Source: an uncultured Bacilli bacterium
GTDB lineage: Bacteria > Bacillota_I > Bacilli_A > RF39 > UBA660
Length of the DNA: 45,066 nt
Assembly: GCA_947632455.1 (NCBI GenBank)
Contig: CANRPK010000007.1
Coordinates: 1-45,066, forward strand
Direction: 5' to 3'
In this document: piece by piece, positions 24,401-31,723 of the stretch
How the letters are laid out: every line of letters begins with the position of its first letter
Position numbering within the stretch: the stretch's first letter is position 1
Position numbers and translations under genes: made by a program
Notes under the pieces: model-generated
Databases searched by the model: none
What the model was told of the DNA's origin: nothing
What the model saw: the letters and a program-made list of their open reading frames with translations, nothing else

Positions 24401-25470
24401 TTATAAATTTTTTACTTAATAATGTAGTTAATAATAAAGAGTATGCAAGTAATTTTGATAATAATCAAGTAATTAGATTAAAGACAGTAAAAGATATTAT
24501 GGATATGGCTATAAATGAAGAAGGATATACTAAAGATTTGATGTTTAATGTTACTAGTAAACTAAGTGATAAAATAGATAAAAATACTATTGACATGCTT
24601 TATATTTATTATGGTAGTGTTCAATTATATGATGAAAAATGGGAGATGACTATTTCTAGTTTTGTTAAATTTTTAAATGAAGATATATTAAATGATGAAA
24701 AGTTTAATGATTATATAGATGAAGAGATGAGAAATGATATAATTGATGCTAAAAAGACTATTGGAGATGCGCAAGATTTATTAATTGGGGATAATTATTC
24801 TAGAATTATTTTAAATACGACATTTCTTAAAGAAGATGAAGAAACCTTTAATTTTATAAAAAATATTAAGAATGATCTTAGTAAAGAAGTAAATGATTTT
24901 TATGTAATAGGGGATTCACCAATGGCATATGAAATGAGTAAGACTTTTAATGATGAACTTAATTTGATAACTATTATAACAATGATGGCAATTTTTATAG
25001 TAGTAGCTATTACTTTTAAATCAATACTTATTCCAATAATATTAGTATTAATTATTCAAACTGCGGTTTATTTAACAATGGGAATATTATCGATAGTTGG
25101 AGAAAATGTTTATTTTATTTCAATTTTAATTGTTCAAAGTATTTTAATGGGAGCAACTATTGATTATGCGATTGTTTATACCACTTATTATTTGGAATAT
25201 CGAAAGACTGAAGAAATAAAAGACGCAATTAAAAAAGCTTATAATAATTCTATTCATACTATTTTAACTTCTAGCTTAATATTAATTATTGTAACATTAA
25301 TTATTGCTTGTTTTACCTCAGCTATAGCCGCTAAAATATGTAAAACAATTTCCGAAGGTACTTTATGTGCGACAATTTTAATATTAGGATTATTACCAGC
25401 AATTTTGGCTTGCTTTGATAAATTTATTGTAAAAAAGAAAAATTTAATTACATTGAAAAACTTAAAATAA
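21427..25470 (+). CDS. Giant MMPL/RND-family exporter with a repeat-filled extracytoplasmic loop
   Basis: 1347 aa, well above the 700-1050 usual for Gram-positive MMPL proteins. Two RND halves are visible. The first has one span near residue 10-30, a loop, and a five-helix block at about 152-310. The second has a span near 336-352, an enlarged loop, and a five-helix block at about 1176-1335. Proton-relay regions ALSMDYSIMLMNRY and LMGATIDYAIVYTTYY are present. The second loop (about residues 429-1113) is a tandem array of about nine helical repeats. Start is TTG 21427 with AAAGGGAGAT 6 bp upstream. The substrate is probably a lipid, peptide or amphiphile; not determinable here. Confidence 0.88.
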   Translation: MKKITDFIINKRYFILVLFGCLTIFCAILSNKVNINHDIAKYLPDTSETRIGMNIMEEEFDEISNLDIMFEDLNEDEKKVIKEELLNIKGIDSVDYDNTDEYNKDNYTLYTITIKDKADSKLAEEVYKKIEEKYQDYTFYTSGSIAEANKTVLPFGIIVLAVVSALVILLVMCESYVEPFLFLISILMAVVLNKGTNVIFPSVSNITNSIVAILQMALSMDYSIMLMNRYDQEKQTEKDKVKAMKKALYKAFSAISSSSITTIVGLLALVFMSFKIGKDLGFILAKGVLFSLICIFLVLPALILIFDKWIVKTKKKSPKINLDKLGKFSYKIRYGAVFLFIIIFLTSFMLKGNLGIDYTDAQDSVVGQVFEENNQIAIIYKNEEEDKLKDYLKNLEDNKKVKEVLGYSNTINEKLAYNMLNSKLKDLGSSVEVEDYLLKILYYDYYNSNNDIKISMDDFINFIEKEVYNNDTASKKIDDQMKKDINRLKNFITTNEINKKRSKKEIASILEIDQKKIDDVFIYYLSKNNNIKLDMQEFVNFMNNDVLTDNKYASKIDKASKDKLKTLTKFVDVQTIQTKMSSKEMAELFDMDASMMEQLYQYYILKDYTNINLSINDFANFVLDYVINDKEYAKSFSKSDIENIKLLATFSNLNIINKSSTTAQLASLFNINEDMVKQLLLLKYINQNSESLLSIPEFIQKTVAIKDYLNGTDISKLENLVIFTNKENNLKEMTKDELTRLFGSIMDVDGIYAFNGKTDEEMTPKEFIDMAYTVKNNDNIALLKLIIDESVSDNPVKYGAQELAKILEMPDASVIKIYNLIDYASGPSCTPREFVNIILANKDLEEIKNNVDTSTMERLQLLSTIMTSANNKEEYSYRSLAKVIGMNSSEVKKIYVLYESIYDGVSITPIEFVDFVLLNQNDSLLVDKLDEEVLEDLNLLKTVMNDVVDDKKYETQELASLLNIDKEDLNLIYGLYDFKYGDKNYNISLKDFINFLLNNVVNNKEYASNFDNNQVIRLKTVKDIMDMAINEEGYTKDLMFNVTSKLSDKIDKNTIDMLYIYYGSVQLYDEKWEMTISSFVKFLNEDILNDEKFNDYIDEEMRNDIIDAKKTIGDAQDLLIGDNYSRIILNTTFLKEDEETFNFIKNIKNDLSKEVNDFYVIGDSPMAYEMSKTFNDELNLITIITMMAIFIVVAITFKSILIPIILVLIIQTAVYLTMGILSIVGENVYFISILIVQSILMGATIDYAIVYTTYYLEYRKTEEIKDAIKKAYNNSIHTILTSSLILIIVTLIIACFTSAIAAKICKTISEGTLCATILILGLLPAILACFDKFIVKKKNLITLKNLK
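22711..24770 (+). repeat. About nine degenerate ~75-80-residue helical repeats within the MMPL gene
   Basis: Each unit reads roughly (E/Q)-x-L-A-x-L-hydrophobic-x-I/M, a helix ending in Y-x-L-Y, then a polar turn, I-S-x-x-(D/E)-F-(V/I)-x-F-(V/L) and a helix ending before the next unit. Examples: KKEIASILEID, SKEMAELFDMD, AQLASLFNIN, AQELAKILEM, YRSLAKVIGMN, TQELASLLNID, and the matching MDDFINFIE, MQEFVNFMN, INDFANFVLD, PREFVNIIL, PIEFVDFVLL, LKDFINFLLN. Confidence 0.8.
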
Positions 25471-25561
25471 CGATGTTATATTGGATGAAGAGTTAGGATG
25501 GTTTAAGGATGCAAATGAAGATTTTGATAAAATAAAAATGTGAATACATCCAATTAATTAA

Positions 25562-25786
25562 ATGTTTAGTAAAATAATGGCAGAGTTATTTAATGTTAAA
25601 GTTAATACAATTAATTATCATTTAAAAGAAGTATTTTTCAATAATGAATTAAATGAAAATTCAGTTATTCGAATTTTTCGAATAACTACCACAAATGTTA
25701 AAGATTACTTTGATGAATTATTAGTTAAAGTTAAAGAAATTATGGCAAGTGAAAGAAGACTTTATAAAAAAATTAGTGATATTTAA
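25562..25786 (+). pseudogene. Internally deleted RhuM-family gene remnant
   Basis: 74 aa. Residues about 5-42 (MAELFNVKVNTINYHLKEVF, then NSVIRIFRITT) match the start of RhuM virulence-related proteins, where MAELFxVxxNTIxxHIxxI is conserved. Residues about 46-74 (YFDELLVKVKEIMASERRLYKKISDI) match a segment near the end of the core (ELLERIRDIRASERRFYQKITDIY). The roughly 100 residues normally between them, and everything after, are missing, so this is a decayed fragment. No ribosome site is seen. A 24-codon open stretch just before it (25475-25543) also looks like debris but is not recognised. Confidence 0.7.
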
Positions 25787-25832
25787 AAAATTTTCAATTA
25801 AAAAGTGATATGTTCACTTTGTCAACAAATTG

Positions 25833-25858
25833 AAAACCCTATATTGGAATAGGGTTTT
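25833..25858. terminator. Terminator at the end of the ABC-importer operon, usable in both directions
   Basis: 10-bp stem AAAACCCTAT/ATAGGGTTTT with a 6-nt loop. It ends 3 bp from the permease stop codon. Confidence 0.85.
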
Positions 25859-25860
25859 TG

Positions 25861-26652
25861 TTAATTAGTTTTGGTAAGTAATTTTTCAATTAAGGTAACT
25901 AACTTATAAAGAATAAACGAGATTATTATTAAGATAACAATTCCACTCATTACGATGTTAAGATTAAAAATTTGAGTGCCATAGATAATTAAATAACCAA
26001 GGCCTTTAGTACTTACTAGGAATTCGCCCATTATGACACCAATTAATGTCATGGATATATTTAATTTAAGACTTGAAATAATGGTTTTATAAGAAGCAGG
26101 AATAGTTAGTTTTAATAGAGTATCTATTTTGGATGCTTTAAGAGTTTTAAAAAGATTTATTAAATTAGGATCGATATTATTAAAGCCATTATAAATATTC
26201 ATTATGCCAACAATTAAATTAATTAGTAGGGCCATAACAATTATAGATTTAGAATTAGCTCCAACAATGATAATTATTAAAGGACCTAAAGCTACTTTAG
26301 GAAGACTATTTAGCATGGTTAAGTAAGGATCTACTATTTTATAAACTATTTTAAATTCATATAGGAAGATGGCAATAATAAAACTGATAATAATACCTAA
26401 GAAAAAGGCAATTATAGTTTCATAAAGAGTAGTCATGATATGGGAAATTAGATTATAATTTAAATATAAATTTTTAATAGTAGTAATAATTTTAGATGGG
26501 CTAGAAAAGATAAAAGGATTAATAATATGATATTTACTTAATAATTCCCAAGATAAAAGAAAAATAATAATAATTAAAAATTGGAAAAAATAAACTAGTT
26601 TTTTAGTATTTTTTATTTTCTTTAAATAATTTAAGTGTTCTTTACTCATCAT
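25861..26652 (-). CDS. ABC importer permease, SsuC/ThiX type
   Basis: 263 aa inner-membrane permease with about six hydrophobic segments. The ABC-coupling (EAA) loop is seen at TLKASKIDTLLKLTIPASYKTIISSLKLNISMTLIGVIMGEFL. It is the partner of the overlapping ATPase and binding-protein genes. Start: ATG 26652 has GGAAAGAG 7 bp upstream; the TTG at 26658 is too close to it. Its start overlaps the ATPase stop, so translation is coupled. Substrate follows that of the binding protein (below). Confidence 0.85.
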   Translation of the reverse strand: MMSKEHLNYLKKIKNTKKLVYFFQFLIIIIFLLSWELLSKYHIINPFIFSSPSKIITTIKNLYLNYNLISHIMTTLYETIIAFFLGIIISFIIAIFLYEFKIVYKIVDPYLTMLNSLPKVALGPLIIIIVGANSKSIIVMALLINLIVGIMNIYNGFNNIDPNLINLFKTLKASKIDTLLKLTIPASYKTIISSLKLNISMTLIGVIMGEFLVSTKGLGYLIIYGTQIFNLNIVMSGIVILIIISFILYKLVTLIEKLLTKTN

Positions 26653-27391
26653 AGGCAAGCTCTTTCCATATTAAATCATAATAGTTGCAGAAATTTTTAT
26701 CTTTACGATTTTCAATAGGATTTAAATTTTTTTCACGATTAATTTCATATATATTTTTAATATAGCAGGGACGTTTACTTAAAACTATTATACGATCAGA
26801 TAAACTTATAGCTTCAGAAATATCATGAGTTACCATAAGGGCAGCTTTATGTTCATTTTTGATAATTTGATAAACATCATTACTAACTTTAAGACGGGAT
26901 TGATAATCTAATTTACTAAAAGGTTCATCTAATAAAAGAATATCTGGTTTTAAAGCTAAAGTTCTAATTAATGCGACTCTTTGACGCATACCTCCGGATA
27001 TTTTATCTGGATATTCATCTTTAAATTCTTCTAAGCCATAAGTTTTTAAGAGATGATCAACATAAGCTAGATTTTCTTTAGTTTTCTTTTTTTGAAGTTC
27101 TAATCCTAAAAGTATATTTTCATAAATTGTTCTCCATGGAAGCATGGCATCACTTTGAAGCATATAGCCAAATTTTAAGTTAGGTTTATTTTCAATTATA
27201 GAACCAGAAGTTTTAGATGACATATTAGTTAAAATATTTAAAAGAGTGGATTTGCCACATCCGGAAGGACCAACAATGGAGATAAATTCCGAATCATAAA
27301 CAGAAAAAGAAAGATTATTAATGGCTTCTATTTCTTTTTCTTCGGAATAGTAAACTTTTTTTAGATCTTTAATAGTTAAAAGTTTATTCAT
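26642..27391 (-). CDS. ABC importer ATPase, SsuB/ThiZ type
   Basis: 249 aa. Walker A GPSGCGKST, Q-loop GYMLQSDAMLPWRTI, signature ISGGMRQRV, Walker B ILLLDEPFSKLD and the H-loop MVTHDISEAI are all intact. The sequence PWRTIxEN is usual in the nitrate/sulfonate/taurine/HMP group. The ATG overlaps the end of the binding-protein gene by 8 bp. No good ribosome site is seen, which supports translational coupling. Confidence 0.9.
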   Translation of the reverse strand: MNKLLTIKDLKKVYYSEEKEIEAINNLSFSVYDSEFISIVGPSGCGKSTLLNILTNMSSKTSGSIIENKPNLKFGYMLQSDAMLPWRTIYENILLGLELQKKKTKENLAYVDHLLKTYGLEEFKDEYPDKISGGMRQRVALIRTLALKPDILLLDEPFSKLDYQSRLKVSNDVYQIIKNEHKAALMVTHDISEAISLSDRIIVLSKRPCYIKNIYEINREKNLNPIENRKDKNFCNYYDLIWKELAYDE

Positions 27392-28385
27392 ATAAATTAT
27401 TTATTAGGTCTTTATAAGGTATTTTATCTTTAGTTAGTAAGTTATTATCTTTTAATAGTTTAATTAAATTATTAAAACTTTCTTCAGTTATATATGGGGT
27501 TTCTAACCAAGAATCATATTTTTTATAATTATCGATAATTGTTTGTAAATCATTTAGGGATGTATCGGGAAATTCTGGGAGAATAACCTTAGCAATATCT
27601 TTACTATCATGAGTTAAAGTATATTTTATACCTTTATTTAAAGCTTGGGTAAAGTTAGTTAGAAGATCTTTGTGACTATTTAAGTAACTTTTACGAGTAT
27701 AAAAAGCAGTATATGGGACTTCACCAGATAGTTTACCAATAGATTCGGCAATACAAGCATTGGCAACGTTTACAACTGTAGTAGCAGTAGGTTCAAATAA
27801 ATTGACATAATCGCCAATTCCTCCGATAAATGTTCCTGATAATGCGGCAAAATCGATAGCATAATTAATATTTATTTTAGATAGATCAATATTACTATTT
27901 TTCATAGCGTTTAAGAAATTTAGGGCAGGCATACCTCCAGCACGACCAACTAAAATTTCATGATTATATAAATCAGTTAATTCAAAAGGTTTGGAACAAT
28001 CTCTTGCTAAAATAAATTGACCATCTCTTTTAGTAAGTCCAGCAAATGTTACAAGATAATCTTTTTCATTACCATCATAAATATAAGCGGCGGATTCAGT
28101 TCCAGCAAAACCAATTTCTACAGTATTAGATAAGACGGCAGCACTTACTTTATCGGCACCGGGAGTAAGGATAACTTCTAAATCAATACCAGCATCTTTA
28201 AAGTAACCTTTTTCAATAGCAACATAGAGGGGAGTATAAAAGGCACTATGAGTTACTTCCGCTAATTTAATAGTTGTTAATTGGTCAGTGGTAGGTTCCT
28301 TTTTAGGTTTTAGTGTAAAGTAAATGGTTATTCCTAGAATTAAAATAATTAAACAAATAATAAATGTAATAATTCTCTTTTTCAA
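27384..28385 (-). CDS. NMT1/THI5-type substrate-binding protein, membrane-anchored
   Basis: 333 aa. An N-terminal transmembrane segment (RIITFIICLIILILGITIYF) without a lipobox Cys serves as signal anchor. The binding domain has IKLAEVTHSAFYTPLYVAIEKGYFKDAGIDLEVIL, then DKVSAAVLSNTVEIGFAGTESA and LVGRAGGMPALNFLNA. This group carries thiamine-pyrimidine, riboflavin, aliphatic sulfonates and similar. No THI riboswitch precedes it. TTG start with AAGGAGG 7 bp upstream. First gene of a three-gene operon; the ligand stays open. Confidence 0.8.
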   Translation of the reverse strand: MKKRIITFIICLIILILGITIYFTLKPKKEPTTDQLTTIKLAEVTHSAFYTPLYVAIEKGYFKDAGIDLEVILTPGADKVSAAVLSNTVEIGFAGTESAAYIYDGNEKDYLVTFAGLTKRDGQFILARDCSKPFELTDLYNHEILVGRAGGMPALNFLNAMKNSNIDLSKININYAIDFAALSGTFIGGIGDYVNLFEPTATTVVNVANACIAESIGKLSGEVPYTAFYTRKSYLNSHKDLLTNFTQALNKGIKYTLTHDSKDIAKVILPEFPDTSLNDLQTIIDNYKKYDSWLETPYITEESFNNLIKLLKDNNLLTKDKIPYKDLINNLYE

Positions 28386-28480
28386 ATTTTTTCCTCCTTA
28401 AATATTACAATTTATTATATTCTAAAAAGTAGAAATGGTTATTTTCTTTGCTTTTTAAATAGTAAAGTCAACTTTATATA

Positions 28481-28509
28481 TTTACAATTAATGGGGAGTT
28501 TGCTATAAT
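28481..28509 (+). promoter_or_regulatory. Promoter of the three-gene unknown cluster
   Basis: TTTACA at 28481-28486 and TGC-TATAAT (extended -10, 28501-28509) with a 17-bp spacer. Confidence 0.85.
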
Positions 28510-28536
28510 AATTAATAGAATAAAGGAGTGTTGGTT

Positions 28537-29676
28537 ATGAATTCATCAACATTAGAAGTGACAAAACTTCTTGATAAATTATATAATTTACGTGGCAGTG
28601 ATAGTGTGATTCTAAAAGAAATGGAAGTTTTACAAAGTGAAGCTGAAGATACAAGAGAAAGAACAACAGAAGAAAAGAAAACTTTACAAGATAAAATTGC
28701 ATCATTAGAAAGTGATAGCAAAGAGTTAGATGGTCAAGGAAAGAAATTATCACAAGTTTTAAGTGCAATTAAAAAGAGTGATTATGATGTAGTTATTGAA
28801 AAACTTAATATTAATTTTGATCCAGAAAAATTAGCTCGAGAATTAGAAGAAGAACTTCCTAAAAAATTAGATGAAGTAGCAACTGAAATTAAAGATAGCC
28901 AAGAAAAATTAGTAAAAGTAGAAGAAGAAATGAATAGCGCTATTACAACTATTGAAGAGTTAGGAATTAGAAAAGATGCCGCGGTTAGTAACCAAGAAAA
29001 ATTAAATGAATATTTTGATTTAGCTTTAAAAGGTAATATAAATATTACTAGGGATTCTATTACAACTTTATTAGAACAATTTGGATTCTCTGATGAAGAA
29101 AAAAGAGAAGCTGCTAAAATACTTATGTTCCCAGAAGATGCTTTATATGCGTATGATGAAAAGTTAAGAAATAGTGAGAAAAAATCAATAAGTGATGTTA
29201 TTAAAGAAGCTAAAGAACAAGAAGAGATTTTAGAACCACCGGTAGTAGAAATTAAAAAAGAAGAAGTTAAAGAAAAACCGGTTGCAGTTGTTGAAGAAAA
29301 GAAAGAAAAAAAATTAGATAAAGAAGATTTAATGGATTTATTTCAAGAAATAGGTCTTGATTATTTAGATTATACGACTAGTGATTTAGAAGAAATATTA
29401 AAGAATTATAATGAAAAAGTCATTAGAAGAAATGTAGGTATTTTTAAAGATAATAATTTGAGTTTAGATGTTTTTGTTGATAATATTAGTTTACTTTATG
29501 ATAAAGAGTTAGAAGCTAAAGTAGATAGATTAATGAGAATTGGCAAAAGTGCTTTAGATATATATTTAAATCCAAATGTTTTAATTAAATATGATTATAA
29601 GAATTTAGATAAAGCGATTATTTTATTACAAAATAGTGGTTTAGATCCAAAGAAAGTACCATTAATGGCATATTAG
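28537..29676 (+). CDS. Unrecognised coiled-coil protein, first of a three-gene cluster before sepF
   Basis: 379 aa, cytoplasmic (no signal peptide or membrane span). Residues 1-150 are highly charged and heptad-like (EDTRERTTEEKKTLQDKIASLE, KEVEEEMNSAI-like stretches), so probably coiled coil. A central helical part carries ITTLLEQFGFSDEEKREAAKI. A linker (about 225-260) is rich in E, K, P and V. The C-terminal ~115 residues are helical and end in ILLQNSGLDPKKVPLMAY. ATG 28537 has AAAGGAG 8 bp upstream; the GTG at 28528 is part of that site. I do not recognise the family. Confidence 0.6.
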   Translation: MNSSTLEVTKLLDKLYNLRGSDSVILKEMEVLQSEAEDTRERTTEEKKTLQDKIASLESDSKELDGQGKKLSQVLSAIKKSDYDVVIEKLNINFDPEKLARELEEELPKKLDEVATEIKDSQEKLVKVEEEMNSAITTIEELGIRKDAAVSNQEKLNEYFDLALKGNINITRDSITTLLEQFGFSDEEKREAAKILMFPEDALYAYDEKLRNSEKKSISDVIKEAKEQEEILEPPVVEIKKEEVKEKPVAVVEEKKEKKLDKEDLMDLFQEIGLDYLDYTTSDLEEILKNYNEKVIRRNVGIFKDNNLSLDVFVDNISLLYDKELEAKVDRLMRIGKSALDIYLNPNVLIKYDYKNLDKAIILLQNSGLDPKKVPLMAY

Positions 29677-29686
29677 GAGGTTTAAC

Positions 29687-30433
29687 ATGGAATTTAAATT
29701 TCAAGATAATACAAAAGTAGGACTTAATGAAGGGGTAGACTTAACGAAGTTTTTAGCCAATAGAAAAGCAGTACAAGCACAAGATATTAAGAATTTATTT
29801 GTAAAACATGGCTATAATATTCAAGTGGTTCCAGGATCATTTCTAAAAACATTTACAATGGATGCTAAAGAAATTCATGAATTATCTTTAGTACTTGAAG
29901 AAATAGATACTTTAGAAGAACAAAAAGGTATTAATTTAAAGCAAGTATTTGAGGCTAATTTAAGTATTCAAATATTTAAAAGAGTATTTTTAGAAAGAAT
30001 TAAAAAATGTCTTAATATGGGAATTCCTTTTATTAATAGTGATAATTCTTTTGTAAGAGCATTATATAGTTCAAGTGATTTTGAAGATTTTGTAGCAACT
30101 ATGCCAACTTCAGAAAAGACTCAAGTAAGTGAAGCTCCTGATACTTTAGATGAAGAAGATAGTGCTGTAAAATATGATATATTAAGAGAATTAGGAAAAA
30201 TAAATGAGAATAATGATGATGGTACATTAACTTTTGTAGTTTCAAGTATAATTGCTAATTTAGATAATGTAATTAAGAATGATAATAAAAATTATAGAAC
30301 ACTTGGAACAAGACATTTAATTGAAGGAGCTTTACAAGGAATAAGTCTTGATCCTGTAATGCAAAGTATTGTTGATACCCAAATTTTAGAGAATTTTCCT
30401 GATCAATCTTTAAATGTTGAAAGGGGAAGATAA
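29687..30433 (+). CDS. Unrecognised soluble protein, second gene of the cluster
   Basis: 248 aa, no membrane segment or signal. Residues 30-60 (AQDIKNLFVKHGYNIQVVPGSFLKTF) and a regular helical region (EIHELSLVLEEIDTLEEQKGINLKQVFEANLSIQIFKRVF) are seen. An acidic linker DTLDEEDSA lies near residue 155. The C-terminal part contains TRHLIEGALQGISLDPVMQSIVD. ATG 29687 has AGGAGG 7 bp upstream, overlapping the previous stop. No family recognised; the context suggests cooperation with its two neighbours. Confidence 0.55.
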   Translation: MEFKFQDNTKVGLNEGVDLTKFLANRKAVQAQDIKNLFVKHGYNIQVVPGSFLKTFTMDAKEIHELSLVLEEIDTLEEQKGINLKQVFEANLSIQIFKRVFLERIKKCLNMGIPFINSDNSFVRALYSSSDFEDFVATMPTSEKTQVSEAPDTLDEEDSAVKYDILRELGKINENNDDGTLTFVVSSIIANLDNVIKNDNKNYRTLGTRHLIEGALQGISLDPVMQSIVDTQILENFPDQSLNVERGR

Positions 30434-30434
30434 A

Positions 30435-30722
30435 ATGAAATTTTTAGAAAAGTATGGATTTAATAAAAAAGATATTGAAATATTAAAAGAAAATTCGACA
30501 AATAATTTACTTAAAGAATTAGAAGCACATAAAAAATTAGTTATTACTAATTTAGAATATTTAAAAGATTTAGGAGTTACCAATTTAGTAGAAATATTTA
30601 TTTATTATCATGATATGTTTTTAATGGATAATAGTAATTTTGAAAGTATTTTTAATCAATATGAGCCAGCTTCTTTAGTAGAAAAGCTAGCTAAAGATGT
30701 TAGAGTAATGGAATATTTATAA
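30435..30722 (+). CDS. Small unrecognised helical protein, third gene of the cluster
   Basis: 95 aa. LVITNLEYLKDLGVTNLVEIFIYYHDMFLMDNSNFESIF has the rhythm of a helical repeat (two helices and a turn at GV). It faintly resembles the end of the first cluster protein (VIRRNVGIFKDNNLSLDVFVDNISLLY), so they may share a domain; this is inference. ATG 30435 has GGGGAAG upstream and is one base after the previous stop. A longer frame from 30414 would overlap the previous gene without a ribosome site. Confidence 0.55.
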   Translation: MKFLEKYGFNKKDIEILKENSTNNLLKELEAHKKLVITNLEYLKDLGVTNLVEIFIYYHDMFLMDNSNFESIFNQYEPASLVEKLAKDVRVMEYL

Positions 30723-30727
30723 AGATA

Positions 30728-30756
30728 TTGAAATAAAAGTTTTTATTTGATACAAT
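30728..30756 (+). promoter_or_regulatory. sepF promoter
   Basis: TTGAAA at 30728-30733 and TACAAT at 30751-30756, spacer 17 bp, with a TGA extended -10. Confidence 0.8.
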
Positions 30757-30789
30757 TATAAAGTAATTTAGATAATAGGAGGAGAGTTT

Positions 30790-31188
30790 ATGGCTCTATT
30801 TAAGAATCTTTTTAAAGATAATGATGAAGATTTAAACGTGGCAAGTGAAGATGAATTTTATAATTTGAATGAAGGTGAATCTTTAAGTCCAACAGATAAA
30901 ATTGGTAATAAAATGATTCTTTTAGAACCTAGGGCTTATTCAGAATCACAACAAATTGCAGATCATTTAAAAAATAGAAATAGTGTGGTAGTTAATTTAA
31001 AAAGAGTTACTTCTGATCAAGCAAAAAGAATAATTGATTTTTTGAGCGGTTGTATTTATGCGATTGGTGGAACAATGCAAAAGATAGGGGTAGGAATTTA
31101 TCTTTGTACGCCTAACAATGTTAATGTTCAAGGAAAAATTAGCGATGAAGCCGAAAAAAACAAAGCTGAAGTTGAGGAAGAATGGTAA
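30790..31188 (+). CDS. sepF: Cell division protein SepF
   Basis: 132 aa. A short N-terminal amphipathic helix (ALFKNLFKD) is the membrane anchor. An acidic linker is followed by the SepF core: [67 protein letters not shown]. It binds the FtsZ C-terminal peptide (encoded at 2100-3170) and shapes the septum. AGGAGG lies before the ATG. It is followed by divIVA, a conserved Bacillota order, though here separated from ftsAZ by about 27 kb. Confidence 0.95.
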   Translation: MALFKNLFKDNDEDLNVASEDEFYNLNEGESLSPTDKIGNKMILLEPRAYSESQQIADHLKNRNSVVVNLKRVTSDQAKRIIDFLSGCIYAIGGTMQKIGVGIYLCTPNNVNVQGKISDEAEKNKAEVEEEW

Positions 31189-31217
31189 TATAAATTATAG
31201 GTTTGAGGTGATATCTT

Positions 31218-31646
31218 GTGAGGAAGTTTAATTCTAGTATTAATGGCTATAATAAACTAGAAGTAAATAACTTTGTTAATGAAGTTACAACTGAATACGA
31301 AAGTATGTTAGCAAAGTTAAAAAAACAAGATGAAGATATATTAAATTTAAAGCAAGAATTAGAAAAATATAAAAATATGGAAAATACTTTAAATAGGGCA
31401 ATTATGGTCGCTGAAGATGCTTCAAACCAAATTAAAAAAGTAGCCCGTGATGAAGCTAAAGGATTAATTGATGATGCAAGAAGAAATGCTTCAAGAATAG
31501 TTAATGATGCACTTTTAAAGGCGGATAAAATAGAACAAGATGCTCAATTACTTAAAAGAAGAGTAGGAATATTTAAAAGAAGACTTAGAAGTGTAGTAGA
31601 TGAGCAAATTGAATTTATTGATAGTATTAAAGAAGATTATGAGTAA
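31218..31646 (+). CDS. divIVA: DivIVA-family cell-pole/septum protein
   Basis: 142 aa. The N-terminal lipid-binding domain is short (RKFNSSINGYNKLEVNNFVNEVTTEYESMLAKL: F-x5-GY-x3-EV-x-F-x-N pattern). The rest is coiled coil (LKQELEKYKNMENTLNRAIMVAEDASNQIKKVA, then ARRNASRIVNDALLKADKIEQDAQLLK). It recognises curved membranes at septa and poles. Start GTG 31218 after GAGGTGAT. It is cotranscribed with sepF. Confidence 0.9.
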   Translation: MRKFNSSINGYNKLEVNNFVNEVTTEYESMLAKLKKQDEDILNLKQELEKYKNMENTLNRAIMVAEDASNQIKKVARDEAKGLIDDARRNASRIVNDALLKADKIEQDAQLLKRRVGIFKRRLRSVVDEQIEFIDSIKEDYE

Positions 31647-31651
31647 TTTAT

Positions 31652-31675
31652 AGACATGAAAGATGTCTTTTTTCT
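31652..31675 (+). terminator. Terminator after divIVA
   Basis: Stem AGACAT/ATGTCT, GAAAG loop, then a T run. Confidence 0.8.
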
Positions 31676-31697
31676 TTTATTTAGAAAAATAATTTAG

Positions 31698-31703
31698 TAT
31701 AAT
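31698..31703 (+). promoter_or_regulatory. -10 box of polA
   Basis: TATAAT 21 bp before the start; weak TTTTAT at the -35 position. Confidence 0.45.
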
Positions 31704-31723
31704 TAAAGTATGAGGTGGGAAGT

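Noticed and set aside
25802-25820. Hairpin AAAGTGA/TCACTTT as a terminator
   Set aside because: No T run follows on either strand; the better terminator is at 25833-25858.
28386-28536. THI-type or other riboswitch before the NMT1/THI5-like ABC operon
   Set aside because: No conserved THI-box core or T run is present; the short leader contains only promoter elements and a ribosome site.
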